This document shows positions 52,359-60,868 of a stretch of DNA of 64,000 bases, one piece after another; the first letter of the stretch is position 1; every line of letters begins with the position of its first letter. The translations under genes were made by a program, and so were the position numbers. The stretch spans positions 124,001 through 188,000 of the forward strand of contig NZ_JAMRXH010000002.1 of NCBI RefSeq assembly GCF_023740735.1. The letters run 5' to 3'. The notes below the pieces were generated by a model. That model did not search any database. It was not told where the DNA came from and was given only the letters and a program-made list of their open reading frames with translations. This DNA is from Nocardia sp. CDC159 (lineage in GTDB: Bacteria > Actinomycetota > Actinomycetes > Mycobacteriales > Mycobacteriaceae).

Positions 52359-53000
52359 GTGCGGCACGGTAATGGGCTCGACATTCCCGAGGGGCTCGGT
52401 GATCTCTGTTCGCCGAGTCGGATGGCCTTGATCGTCTATGACATGCAGGTGGGCGTGCTGTCGCAACTCGAGGACGGCGAGCAGATCGTGGCGCGCGTGG
52501 TGCGGCTGGTCGAGGCGGCCCGGCGCGGCGGCTATCCGGTGATCTTTCTGCGACATATGTTCCTGCCCAAGCGCCTCAGCGGCCGCTTCGCCCTGCGGAT
52601 GGCCATGTCCTGGCAGCAGGTCGATTCCGTCGACGAGGTACGCCCGATCCTGCAGCGCGACACGCCCGGCTTCCAACTGTCCCCGGAACTGCGGCCCACC
52701 GAGGACGAGATTGTCTTCGACAAGACCAGCATGTCGGCCTTCGAGGGCACACCCCTCGCCTCGACCCGGCGCGATCTGGGGATCGTCTCCTATGCCATCG
52801 CGGGTGTGGCCCTCGAGATCGGCATCGCCCCCACGGTCACCCACTCCACCGATCTCGGCTTCGTTCCCGTGGTGGTCGAGGACGCCTGCGGCGGTAAGGA
52901 CAAGGCCGCCATGGGCCGGGCTCTGGACGACTTCGCCTTCCAGGGCAATGCGGTGGTCACCGACGTGGAAACCATTGTCCCGCTGCTGGAACAGGGCTGA
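52359..53000 (+). CDS. isochorismatase-family protein
   Basis: 213 aa. The first catalytic Asp is in ALIVYDMQVGVL and a Lys in VFDKTSMSAF, but the expected nucleophilic Cys region reads YAIAGVALEIGIAPTV with Glu/Val replacing Cys. So the protein has the fold but apparently lacks the hydrolase nucleophile, as in some non-hydrolytic family members. GTG 52359 has GGAGG 5 nt upstream. Substrate or ligand unknown; compare with the active-looking paralogue at 42819. Confidence 0.8.
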   Translation: MRHGNGLDIPEGLGDLCSPSRMALIVYDMQVGVLSQLEDGEQIVARVVRLVEAARRGGYPVIFLRHMFLPKRLSGRFALRMAMSWQQVDSVDEVRPILQRDTPGFQLSPELRPTEDEIVFDKTSMSAFEGTPLASTRRDLGIVSYAIAGVALEIGIAPTVTHSTDLGFVPVVVEDACGGKDKAAMGRALDDFAFQGNAVVTDVETIVPLLEQG

Positions 53001-53044
53001 TTCTCACCCCGGCACGGTCGGCCCACCTGGATTACCGTGGCGGC

Positions 53045-53254
53045 GTGGGGTTTACCGATTACGGACCGGGTGATGTCGTCTACTTCCCGGAGAGACCGTT
53101 CACCGGCCTCTGCGCGGTGGTGCGGGAGGTCGACTCCCGCAGGGCCACCCTGCGCATCGACCTCGGCGAGGGTCCGACCCACCGCGAGGGCGGCGTTCTG
53201 CGCGAGCGTCGACACAGCCTGACGGTGGGGTTCGACGAGGTCGAACTGGCCTAG
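53045..53254 (+). CDS. small conserved hypothetical protein
   Basis: 69 aa, beta-rich: GDVVYFPERPFTGLCAVVREVD, in part, and LRIDLGEG suggest a small barrel such as KOW or SH3. GTG 53045 is supported by TACCGT (53033-53038) 6 nt upstream, a leaderless start. Followed by the Nudix gene after 37 bp. Function unknown. Confidence 0.65.
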   Translation: MGFTDYGPGDVVYFPERPFTGLCAVVREVDSRRATLRIDLGEGPTHREGGVLRERRHSLTVGFDEVELA

Positions 53255-53291
53255 CGGCCGCCTACCTTCGACACGTGCATAGCCTGGGGAT

Positions 53292-53768
53292 GTGGAGCGA
53301 GCGGAATATCTTGCCGGACTGGCACGTAAGCGCGTAGGGGCCGGGGTGCTGTTTTTCGATGCGGCCGGGCGGATTCTGCTGGTGGAGCCGACCTACAAGG
53401 ATCACTGGGAGATTCCGGGTGGGGCGGTGGAGGCGGACGAGTCGCCGGGCGCCGGTGCCGTCCGCGAGATCGAAGAGGAGCTGGGGCTCGGGTTTACGCC
53501 GGGACCGATGCTCGTCGTCGATTGGGTTGCGGCGCGGGGTGATAAGAGCGAGGGGCTGATGTTCGTCTTCGATGGCGGAACTCTGTCGGCGGAGCGAGCG
53601 GCGACGATTGCGTTGCCCGCGGACGAGCTGCGGAGCTGGGCCTGGTGCGATCAGGAGGCGGCGGCGCGGCGGCTGCCGGATCTGTTGGCGCGCCGGGTCA
53701 GTGCCGCTCGGCGGGCGCGGGAAGCGGGGGTCACCGCCTATTTGGAGAACGGCTCTCCGGTCGGCTGA
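53292..53768 (+). CDS. Nudix hydrolase
   Basis: 158 aa. A complete Nudix box beginning GGAVEADESPGAGAV and ending REIEEELG (GX5EX7REUXEEXGU) lies at about residues 43-65. Hydrolyses nucleoside diphosphate derivatives; the specific substrate is unknown. GTG 53292 is supported by TAGCCT (53280-53285) 6 nt upstream. It lies 7 bp from the convergent LigD stop. Confidence 0.9.
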   Translation: MERAEYLAGLARKRVGAGVLFFDAAGRILLVEPTYKDHWEIPGGAVEADESPGAGAVREIEEELGLGFTPGPMLVVDWVAARGDKSEGLMFVFDGGTLSAERAATIALPADELRSWAWCDQEAAARRLPDLLARRVSAARRAREAGVTAYLENGSPVG

Positions 53769-53774
53769 GCCGCC

Positions 53775-56039
53775 TCAGTCCGAGGCCGGGATCCAGGCCG
53801 GATGCCACATGCGGCCGGATTCGGTCCAGTTCATATAGCGGACGGTGCCGGTGAGTTTCGGGGTCACCCACACCGCGTCCTTGCGTTCGTCGGAGGTGAG
53901 GTCGTTGTCGAAAGGGCTGGTCTTGCGTTCCAGGCGGTGCAGTTGGGCGGCGAGATCGGACATCTCCTGATCGCTGAAGCCGGTGCCCACCCGCCCCACG
54001 TAGAACAGGCGGCCCTCGTGCGGGATGCCGACCAGTAGGGAGGCGAATTGCCTTGCGTCACTGCGTCGGTAGCCGCCGACGACCACCTGCTGGGTGCGCC
54101 AGTTGCGGGTCTTGACCCAGGAGTGGCCGCGCTTGCCGGGCAGGTAGACCGAATCCTTGCGCTTGGCGACCACCCCCTCCATGCCGTTGTCCTGGCTGTA
54201 GCGCAGCGCGTGGGCGCCGGGTCCGTCGAGCCGGGGCGGCACCACCAGGGACGGGGCGCGACCGGCCAGCACCTCCAGCACCCGGCGGCGGTCGGAATAG
54301 CGTTTGCGCAGCAGGGAGGTGCCGTCCAGGTACAGCACGTCGAAGGCCACGAAGACGGCCTGGGCCGCATCCGCCTGTAGCAGGCCGAGATTGGCGACGC
54401 CATGGTCGTCGAAGACCACCGCCTCACCGTCGAGAACCACTCTGTGCCCGGACAATTCGCTACCGAGCGCGGCCAGCCGCGGATAGCGGCCGGTGACGAT
54501 CAGGCCCTTGCGGCTGCGCAGGGTGACCGCGCCGTCCTCGATCTCGGCGATCAGCCGGAAGCCGTCCCATTTGGTCTCGAACGCCCACTCCTCGTCGTCG
54601 AGGGTCGACACGTCGCCGGGGGTGGCGAGCATCGGCGTCAGCCCGCGCGGCAGTTCGACCGGCCCGGATCGGCGCGCGCCGCCGCCGCGGTCGCCGTTGC
54701 CCGCCTCCGGCTCGGACTTCATCAGATGCATGAGCCAGTTCTTGCCGTCGGTCTGGATCAGCGCATAGCGGCCCTCGATGCGCTCGCCGTGCAATCGGAC
54801 GATGACCTCGTCCTCACGCCACTTTTCGGTCTCGTAGGTGCCGGTGTCCCAGATCGTCATCTCACCCCCGCCGTACTGGCCCTTGGGGATGGTGCCGTGG
54901 AAGGTCAGATATTCCAGCGGATGGTCCTCGGTGTGCACGGCCAGCCGGTTTTCGTCGCTGGAGGTGGGCGGGCCCTTGGGCACGGCCCAGGACACCAGGA
55001 CACCGCCGCGCTCGAGCCGCAGATCCCAATGCAGCCGCCGGGCATGATGTTCCTGGATGACGAACCGATTGCCCTCGCCCTCGTCCGGCGGCCCGGGCGG
55101 CACCGGCTCGGGGGTGCGGGCCGGATCGCGCATGGAGCGGTAGGTGTCCAGCGGATCGGAAACCGCCTGTCCCAGCGGCGGATCCAGCCCGGCCAGCACA
55201 TCGCCGTCTGTGCGCCAGCGCTGCAACACCTCGTCGAAGGTCAAGTGCCGCAGGCGTTTGCGGTTCTCGATCTCGGCCCAGGTGCGCGGTGCGGCGACCG
55301 TGGGATGGGTGCGGCCGCGCAGCGAGTACGGTGCGATGGTGGTCTTGGCCGGATTGTTCTGACTCCAGTCCAGGAAGATCTTGCCCGGCCGGGCCGATTT
55401 GGCCATGGTCGCGGTGACCACATCCGGATGCAGCCGCTCCAGCCCGGTCGCGACCTGTTTGGCCACGGTGGACGCGCCGCCCGAACTGAGCACCCGGTCC
55501 AGCGGCACGTAGACGTGGATCCCCTTGCTGCCGCTGGTGACCGGATAGGCCTCGAGGCCGACATCGCGCACGGTATCGCGAATCCACAGCGCCACCTCGG
55601 CGCATTCGGGCAGGCCCATCCCGGGACCCGGGTCCAGATCGAAGACCAGCCGGGTGACCGGTCCGACCTCGTCGTCGGCAAAACGCCATTGCGGCACATG
55701 GATTTCCAGCGCGGCCTGCTGGCCGAGCCAGGCCAGCCCGGCCACCGAGTCGATCTCCGGATAGACCACGCGGCGATCGGAGTGTTCGACCTGGTGTCGC
55801 CGGATCCACTTCGGCGCGTGCGCGGCGAGGTTCTTCTCGAAGAACGAGGGCTCCTCGACGCCGTTGGGCCAGCGCTTGCGGGTGACGGCCCGCCCGGCGA
55901 TATGCGGCAGCAGGACGGGCGCGATGGTGGTGAAGTACTCGATGACCTCGCCCTTGGTGGTGCCCGTGGCCGGGTACAGCACCTTGTCGAGGTTGCTCAG
56001 CTCAACCTCGATACCCCCGAAGTCTCGGCGGGACACCAT
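53775..56039 (-). CDS. ligD: LigD, multifunctional NHEJ DNA ligase (Pol-PE-Lig order)
   Basis: 754 aa. Order: primase-like polymerase domain (about 1-300) with metal motif VFDLDPGPG and SGSKGIHVYVPL; 3'-phosphoesterase (about 320-465) with HHARRLHWDLRLE and HDxx-like GPPTSSDENRLAVHTEDHP; ATP-dependent ligase (about 475-754) with adenylated Lys490 in ETKWDGFR and later motifs LDGEAVV and MEGVVAKR. This is the mycobacterial LigD arrangement. It repairs double-strand breaks by non-homologous end joining with Ku, which is not in this window. Confidence 0.95.
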   Translation of the reverse strand: MVSRRDFGGIEVELSNLDKVLYPATGTTKGEVIEYFTTIAPVLLPHIAGRAVTRKRWPNGVEEPSFFEKNLAAHAPKWIRRHQVEHSDRRVVYPEIDSVAGLAWLGQQAALEIHVPQWRFADDEVGPVTRLVFDLDPGPGMGLPECAEVALWIRDTVRDVGLEAYPVTSGSKGIHVYVPLDRVLSSGGASTVAKQVATGLERLHPDVVTATMAKSARPGKIFLDWSQNNPAKTTIAPYSLRGRTHPTVAAPRTWAEIENRKRLRHLTFDEVLQRWRTDGDVLAGLDPPLGQAVSDPLDTYRSMRDPARTPEPVPPGPPDEGEGNRFVIQEHHARRLHWDLRLERGGVLVSWAVPKGPPTSSDENRLAVHTEDHPLEYLTFHGTIPKGQYGGGEMTIWDTGTYETEKWREDEVIVRLHGERIEGRYALIQTDGKNWLMHLMKSEPEAGNGDRGGGARRSGPVELPRGLTPMLATPGDVSTLDDEEWAFETKWDGFRLIAEIEDGAVTLRSRKGLIVTGRYPRLAALGSELSGHRVVLDGEAVVFDDHGVANLGLLQADAAQAVFVAFDVLYLDGTSLLRKRYSDRRRVLEVLAGRAPSLVVPPRLDGPGAHALRYSQDNGMEGVVAKRKDSVYLPGKRGHSWVKTRNWRTQQVVVGGYRRSDARQFASLLVGIPHEGRLFYVGRVGTGFSDQEMSDLAAQLHRLERKTSPFDNDLTSDERKDAVWVTPKLTGTVRYMNWTESGRMWHPAWIPASD

Positions 56040-56066
56040 ATTCGAAGGTTACAGGGCAGTACCGAC

Positions 56067-56099
56067 AAAAACGGGCCGCTCGCGCTGCGAACGGCCCGT
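56067..56099 (-). terminator. intrinsic terminator after the MT0933-like gene
   Basis: Minus-strand hairpin ACGGGCCG/CGGCCCGT (8-bp stem), an inner TCGC/GCGA pair in the loop, followed by TTTTGTC. It lies 12 bp after the antitoxin-like stop and 27 bp before the ligD start, separating the units. Confidence 0.85.
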
Positions 56100-56111
56100 C
56101 ACGGTGCGCAA

Positions 56112-56390
56112 TCAGCCCTGCGGCTTGTCCCCCGCGGGCGGCACGGGCGGGGTCGGCGGCTCGGGCGCGGGCGGCGGAGTCGGCTGGGCGGGGGCGGCGC
56201 CGCCCTGCTCGGGAACGGCCTTCTTGATCGCCTCGGTGCCCTTCTCGATCTTGTCGGCGTACTTGCCGCCGGTCTTCTGATTGATCATCCCCCCGGCCTT
56301 GTCCACGGCCCCGTGGATCTTGTCCGCGTTCTCCGACGCCGCCTCCCGGCCCTTGCCGACCAAGCCCTTGAGCGTATCCAGCAGACTCAT
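56112..56390 (-). CDS. MT0933-like antitoxin-family small protein
   Basis: 92 aa. The N-terminal 60 residues are an amphipathic helical domain beginning MSLLDTLKGLVGKGREAA, found in the actinobacterial MT0933_antitox family; the C-terminus is Pro-rich (PAPEPPTPPVPP). In M. tuberculosis Rv0909 pairs with Rv0910. No toxin gene lies next to it here, so an antitoxin role is unproven. Neighbouring MBL-fold and EchA6-like genes also lie close to Rv0909 in mycobacteria. Confidence 0.85.
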   Translation of the reverse strand: MSLLDTLKGLVGKGREAASENADKIHGAVDKAGGMINQKTGGKYADKIEKGTEAIKKAVPEQGGAAPAQPTPPPAPEPPTPPVPPAGDKPQG

Positions 56391-56406
56391 CAGCGCTACT
56401 CCTTAC

Positions 56407-57588
56407 TCATCGGTCCTCGTCACTTACCTTCCGGACATCTTCCCACCAGCGGACCTGCGGTGATATCGCATTGGCATCGATCCGCTGACCCGGCAGCGGC
56501 ACCGCGACCGTGGTTCCGGCCGCCTTGGCCGCGGCCACCAGCCGCTCCACCGGCTCCGACCAGCCGTGGAAGGCGAGATTGAAGGTCGCCCAGTGGATCG
56601 GCACCAACAGCCCGTGGCCCGGATCGCCGCCGCAGACGTCGGCGTGCGCGCGGACCGCCTCCTCCGGATTCATGTGCACATCCGGCCAGTGCACGTCGTA
56701 GGCGCCGATGGGCAGCAGCGTCAGATCGAACGGACCGGATGCCTCACCGATCGAGGCGAAGGCCGTGGTGTAGCCGGTGTCGCCGCCGAAGTAGACCCGC
56801 CGCGTCGGCCCGGCGAACACCCACGACGCCCACAGCGTGGTGTTGCGGATCAGGCCGCGGCCGGAGAAGTGCCGGGCCTCGGTGCAGGTGAGCACGAGAT
56901 CGCCCGCACCGGGACCGGTCCCGGTCAGGCAATACGAAGCGCCCCAATCCAATTCGACGATGCGCCGCTCGGGGACCCGCCACTTGCGCAGATGTGCGCC
57001 GATGCCGATCGGCACCACGAACGGCGCGTCCTGGGTGCGGGTGAGATCCCGCACGGTCTCCCGGTCGAGATGGTCGTAGTGATCGTGGGAGATGACGATC
57101 GCGTCCACCGGCGGCAGCTCGGTCAGCGTCACCGGCACCGGGTGCATGCGTGCCGGGCCGACCACCGGCGACGGCGAAACCCGTTCGCTCCACACCGGAT
57201 CGACGAGAATCCGATAGCCGTCGACCTCGACCAGGGTGGAGGCGTGGCCGTACCAGGTGACCGCCAGATCGCCGGGCCGCTCGGGCACTTCCGGTGTGGT
57301 GAGCGGGATCTGGCCCGGCGGGCGGCCCACCCGATGCCGGGTCATGGCCGAAAGCACCAGCGACAGCGCCGATCCCGGCGCGACCTGGGTGCCGGGCTCG
57401 GTGTTGTGGAACTGACGGTTGCGATAGCGCGCCGAGGAGGCGGCGACGGGAGCGATCGCCGACACCGACGCGCCCATGGCCGAGGGAATGCCCCACGCGG
57501 CCCGCACCACCCAGGTCAATCCGACCACTCCGGCGACCCCGAGGGCGGCCCGGCGGACGAGGCCGAATACGGTGCGCGCGCCCATCAA
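56407..57588 (-). CDS. metallo-beta-lactamase-fold hydrolase (NAPE-PLD/Rv0906-like)
   Basis: 393 aa. An N-terminal hydrophobic segment (RAALGVAGVVGLTWVV) suggests membrane association. The MBL zinc motif HDHYDH is followed by other ligands in ARHFSGRG, GGDTGY and the C-terminal PIHWATFNLAFH. It resembles N-acylphosphatidylethanolamine phospholipase D-like proteins and Rv0906. ATG 57588 overlaps the EchA6-like stop by 4 bp. Role likely in lipid metabolism; reaction unproved. Confidence 0.85.
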   Translation of the reverse strand: MMGARTVFGLVRRAALGVAGVVGLTWVVRAAWGIPSAMGASVSAIAPVAASSARYRNRQFHNTEPGTQVAPGSALSLVLSAMTRHRVGRPPGQIPLTTPEVPERPGDLAVTWYGHASTLVEVDGYRILVDPVWSERVSPSPVVGPARMHPVPVTLTELPPVDAIVISHDHYDHLDRETVRDLTRTQDAPFVVPIGIGAHLRKWRVPERRIVELDWGASYCLTGTGPGAGDLVLTCTEARHFSGRGLIRNTTLWASWVFAGPTRRVYFGGDTGYTTAFASIGEASGPFDLTLLPIGAYDVHWPDVHMNPEEAVRAHADVCGGDPGHGLLVPIHWATFNLAFHGWSEPVERLVAAAKAAGTTVAVPLPGQRIDANAISPQVRWWEDVRKVSDEDR

Positions 57589-58310
57589 CGCCCCACGAAC
57601 TTCGCCGCGCGCTTTTCTTCCCGGGCGGCCCGCGCTTCCTGGGCATCGGCGCTGGTCCAGGCCGCCTCCAGCGCGGCCCGCTGCTCAGGGGTGTCCACGT
57701 CGTGGGTGTCGTCGTCGTTGAGCACCAGCTTCATATGCCGCAGCGACAGCGGAGCCAGCTCCGCGATCGACTTCGCCCAGGCCTGCGCGTCTGCCAGCGT
57801 GCCGATTCGATTGGCGAAGCCGAAGGTGTAGGCGTCGGCGGCCGACACCGATTCGGCGCCCAGCAGGATGGTGCGCGCCGGTCCTCCGCCGATCAGCGCG
57901 GCCAGCCGCCGCACGGTCCAACCGTCTACCGACAGACCGAGTTTCGCGGCCGGAATCGCGAGGTAGGAGTCGGAGCTCATCACCCGCAGATCCGCCGCCA
58001 ACGACAGTTGCACGCCCGCGCCGAGCGCGCCGCCGTTGATCGCGGCGATCACCGGAACCGGCACGGATTCGATGGTGTGCAGCATGTCGAGCAGCCCACC
58101 GAGGAAGTTCTGCGAGTAGACGCCGGACAGATCGGCGCCCGCGCTGAAGATCGGGCCCTGACCGGTCAGCACGATAACCCGGGCGGTCGCCGCGGCCTCG
58201 GACACGGCCGTGCGCAGCCGCGTCACCAGCTCCTCGTTGAGGGCGTTGCGGCGCTCCGGGCGCTGCAGTTCGATCGTGACCACGTCCCCATCGCGGCTCA
58301 CTCCGAGCAT
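57585..58310 (-). CDS. echA6: EchA6-like crotonase-fold protein
   Basis: 241 aa enoyl-CoA hydratase/isomerase fold: IFSAGADLSG, INGGALGAGVQLSLAADLRV. The two glutamates needed for hydration are not in their usual positions: the first site reads IPAAKLGLSVDG and the second lies in GPARTILLGAE without the aligned Glu. EchA6 of M. tuberculosis is also non-catalytic, binds long-chain acyl-CoA and feeds mycolic-acid synthesis. GGGGAGGCC precedes the ATG. Operon with the MBL-fold hydrolase. Confidence 0.85.
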   Translation of the reverse strand: MLGVSRDGDVVTIELQRPERRNALNEELVTRLRTAVSEAAATARVIVLTGQGPIFSAGADLSGVYSQNFLGGLLDMLHTIESVPVPVIAAINGGALGAGVQLSLAADLRVMSSDSYLAIPAAKLGLSVDGWTVRRLAALIGGGPARTILLGAESVSAADAYTFGFANRIGTLADAQAWAKSIAELAPLSLRHMKLVLNDDDTHDVDTPEQRAALEAAWTSADAQEARAAREEKRAAKFVGR

Positions 58311-58405
58311 CTGGCCTCCCCTGTGGTGCGGTGTAGGTTTCCTTCACTGTATGCGGCGTAAGGTTGCTTCCCCGTACCCGACGCACCCCGCGTAGGGTGA
58401 CGCCG

Positions 58406-59605
58406 GTGACCGTCCCCGATTTCGAGATCCTGGTGATCGGCGCCGGACAGGCCGGACTGTCGGTCGGCTACCACCTGCGACGTCTGGGATTGCGGCCCGC
58501 CCAGGATTTTCTCATTGTCGATCACGCCCCCGGCGCGGGCGGGGCCTGGCAGTTCCGCTGGCCGTCGCTGACGCTCAGCACGGTCAACGGGGTCCATGAC
58601 CTGCCGGGCATGGCATTCGCCGAGGCCTTGCCGGAGGGATCGGAGGATGTGCCCGCGGCCGCGGCCGTGCCGCGTTATTTCGAGCTGTACGAGAAGCGCT
58701 TCGAGCTGCGGGTGCGCCGACCGGTCTCGGTGCGGGTGGTGTGCGACCGGGCTACCCCGTCCACCTGCCCGCAGGCGGAGGTGGACGGTTTCCTGCATGC
58801 CGAGACCACGCGGCGAGCGGTCGGCACGCCGAACGGTAATCCGGGCGAATCACCAACCGCGCCAGCCGATCTGGACGCGAACGCGGAGCCGGGCGGCGAG
58901 CTGCGCGTGCGCGGGATCATCAATGCGACCGGCACCTGGGACAAGCCCTTCATCCCCTACTATCGCGGCGCGGAGACCTTCGCGGGCCGCCAGTTGCACG
59001 CCCATGACTACCGGACCGCGGCGGAGTTCGCGGGCACGCATGTGGTGGTAGTCGGGGCGGGCATCACGGCGGTGCAGCTGCTCGACGAGATCTCGCGGGT
59101 GACCACGACCACGTGGGTCTCGCGCACCGAACCTCGTTGGCGGGAGGGGCCTTTCACGCCCGAGGCGGGTCGCCGCGCGGTGGCGATGGTCGAGGAGCGC
59201 GTGCGGCGCGGGCTGCCGCCGCGATCGGTGGTGTCGGTGACGGGGCTGCCGATCGACGACCGCGTGCGCGCCGCCCGGGCGCGGGGTGCGCTCGAGTGGC
59301 ATCCGATGTTCGCCGCCATCGAACCCGACGGCGTGCGCTGGGCCGACGGCAGCTTCCAGCCCGCACAGGTCATCCTGTGGTGCACCGGTTTTCGCAGCGC
59401 CCTCGATCATCTGGCGCCGCTGCGACTGCGCGGGCCGGGCGGTGGGATCACCATGACCGGACGCCTGGCGACCCAGGTCGCCGCCGATCCGCGCATCCAT
59501 CTGATCGGTTACGGGCCGTCGGCCAGCACTGTCGGCGCCAACCGCGCGGGGCGGGCGGCGGCGGTGGAACTGACCGAATACCTGAGCCTGCCGGTGCGCC
59601 GGTAG
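58406..59605 (+). CDS. FAD-dependent NAD(P)-binding oxidoreductase (flavin monooxygenase-like)
   Basis: 399 aa. N-terminal FAD site VIGAGQAGLSVGYHLRR (GxGxxG), mid-region NAD(P) site VVVGAGITAVQLL and a C-terminal CTGFR. Looks like the bacterial flavin-containing monooxygenase/thioredoxin-reductase-like group; the Baeyer-Villiger fingerprint FxGxxxHxxxW is not clear. GTG 58406 is supported by TAGGGT (58393-58398) 7 nt upstream. It is divergent from echA6, ends 3 bp before the convergent reductase. Substrate unknown. Confidence 0.85.
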   Translation: MTVPDFEILVIGAGQAGLSVGYHLRRLGLRPAQDFLIVDHAPGAGGAWQFRWPSLTLSTVNGVHDLPGMAFAEALPEGSEDVPAAAAVPRYFELYEKRFELRVRRPVSVRVVCDRATPSTCPQAEVDGFLHAETTRRAVGTPNGNPGESPTAPADLDANAEPGGELRVRGIINATGTWDKPFIPYYRGAETFAGRQLHAHDYRTAAEFAGTHVVVVGAGITAVQLLDEISRVTTTTWVSRTEPRWREGPFTPEAGRRAVAMVEERVRRGLPPRSVVSVTGLPIDDRVRAARARGALEWHPMFAAIEPDGVRWADGSFQPAQVILWCTGFRSALDHLAPLRLRGPGGGITMTGRLATQVAADPRIHLIGYGPSASTVGANRAGRAAAVELTEYLSLPVRR

Positions 59606-59608
59606 GGC

Positions 59609-60472
59609 TCAGTCCAGATCGTCGACGCCGAGGGTCAGGGTCTCCGGGTCGCCGCCGATGCGGTTGCCGCTGTCGAGTGCGGAGATGCGTTCGATCTGCT
59701 CGGAGGTTAGCTCGAAGGAGAACACGTCGAAGTTCTCCGCGATCCGCGAGGGCGTCACCGACTTCGGGATCACGACATTGCCCAGTTGCAGATGCCAGCG
59801 AATGATCACCTGCGCCGGGGTGCGGCCGGTCTGCTGCGCGATCTCCACGATGGTCGGATCCTTCAGCTCCGCGCCCTGGCCCAGTGGGCTCCACGCCTCG
59901 GTCGCGATGCCCTTCTCGGCGTGGTACGCGCGCAGTTCGGCCTGGGTGAAGGTCGGATGCAGTTCGATCTGGTTGACCACCGGCACCTCACCGGTCTCCC
60001 CGATCAGGCGCTCGAGGTGGTCGACGGTGAAGTTGGATACGCCGATCGAACCGATCCGGCCCTGCGACTTCAGCGCCTGGAAGGCGCGGAACGTGTCGAC
60101 GTAGCGGTCCGCGCGCGGCACCGGCCAGTGGATCAGGTACAGATCCAGGTAGTCCAGGCCGAGTTTGGCCATGCTCTCGTCGAAGGCCCGCAGGGTGGAG
60201 TCGTAGCCCTGCTCGGAGTTCCACAGCTTGGTGGTGATGTAGACCTCGTCGCGCGGCAGTCCGAAATCGGCGATCGCCCGGCCCACCTCCGCCTCGTTGC
60301 CGTAGATGGCGGCGGTGTCGATGCTGCGGTAGCCGACCTCCAACGCCTTGGTCACGGCGGCGACGGCCTCGTCCGGCGGGACCTGGAAAACACCGAACCC
60401 GAGCTTCGGAATCACATTGCCGTCGTTGAGGACTACCGAGGGGGTTGCGCTGCTCTCGCTTTTGAAGGTCAC
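59609..60472 (-). CDS. aldo/keto reductase
   Basis: 287 aa. Catalytic tetrad visible: Asp52 (SIDTAAIYG), Tyr57, Lys82 (ITTKLW) and His115 (LIHWP), in the (alpha/beta)8 AKR5-like fold. It reduces aldehydes or ketones with NADPH (2,5-diketo-gluconate or methylglyoxal type). GTG 60472 is supported by TACCGT 6 nt upstream on the minus strand, a leaderless start; the frame extends to 60511. It is divergent from the XRE-type gene. Confidence 0.92.
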   Translation of the reverse strand: MTFKSESSATPSVVLNDGNVIPKLGFGVFQVPPDEAVAAVTKALEVGYRSIDTAAIYGNEAEVGRAIADFGLPRDEVYITTKLWNSEQGYDSTLRAFDESMAKLGLDYLDLYLIHWPVPRADRYVDTFRAFQALKSQGRIGSIGVSNFTVDHLERLIGETGEVPVVNQIELHPTFTQAELRAYHAEKGIATEAWSPLGQGAELKDPTIVEIAQQTGRTPAQVIIRWHLQLGNVVIPKSVTPSRIAENFDVFSFELTSEQIERISALDSGNRIGGDPETLTLGVDDLD

Positions 60473-60535
60473 ATTCCGACGGTAGAAGCGGTTCTCCGAG
60501 CGGTCAAACAACCCGGTCTGTGTGTTCGCCCTCGC

Positions 60536-60571
60536 TTGACAGGGCGTTGGGTTTTTACAACAATTCGTTGT
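60536..60571 (+). promoter_or_regulatory. XRE-gene promoter with ACAAC-N5-GTTGT operator
   Basis: TTGACA at 60536-60541 is a perfect sigma-70-like -35; 17 nt on is AACAAT (60559-60564) as -10. The inverted repeat ACAACAATTCGTTGT (60557-60571) covers the -10 and start site, which fits autorepression by the small XRE protein. Confidence 0.65.
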
Positions 60572-60868
60572 GTGAGTCCGGTGAGAAGGGGAGAAACCCT
60601 ACCGATCTACAACCGCATCGCGGTCTTGCGTGCCGAACATCGCATGACCCGCGCGGCGCTGGCCCAGGCGGTGAACGTCAATCCGCAGACGATCGGCGCG
60701 CTCGAGCGCGGCGATCACTATCCGAGCCTCGATCTGGCCATGCGGATCTGCGAGGTGTTCGGGCTGCCGATCGAGGCGGTGTTCTCCCGTACCGAATTCA
60801 CGCCGCTGTCCGCGGAGGTCTATGCGCGTGTGCGGCCTCTGGATGCAGGAGAGGAAAAACGGTCATGA
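60572..60868 (+). CDS. small XRE-family regulator
   Basis: 98 aa (from GTG 60572). HTH at about residues 16-60: RIAVLRAEHRMTRAALAQAV, NPQTIGALERGDHYPSLDLA, of the YozG/YgzD type. These small regulators usually sit before a membrane protein and repress it. A GTG at 60581 is an alternative start. Stop overlaps the following membrane protein gene by 4 bp (ATGA). The operator upstream suggests autoregulation. Confidence 0.85.
   Translation: MSPVRRGETLPIYNRIAVLRAEHRMTRAALAQAVNVNPQTIGALERGDHYPSLDLAMRICEVFGLPIEAVFSRTEFTPLSAEVYARVRPLDAGEEKRS

Noticed and set aside
54402..56582. 726-codon plus-strand frame across ligD
   Set aside because: Shadow of ligD; composition is Arg/Gly/Gln-rich without family motifs.
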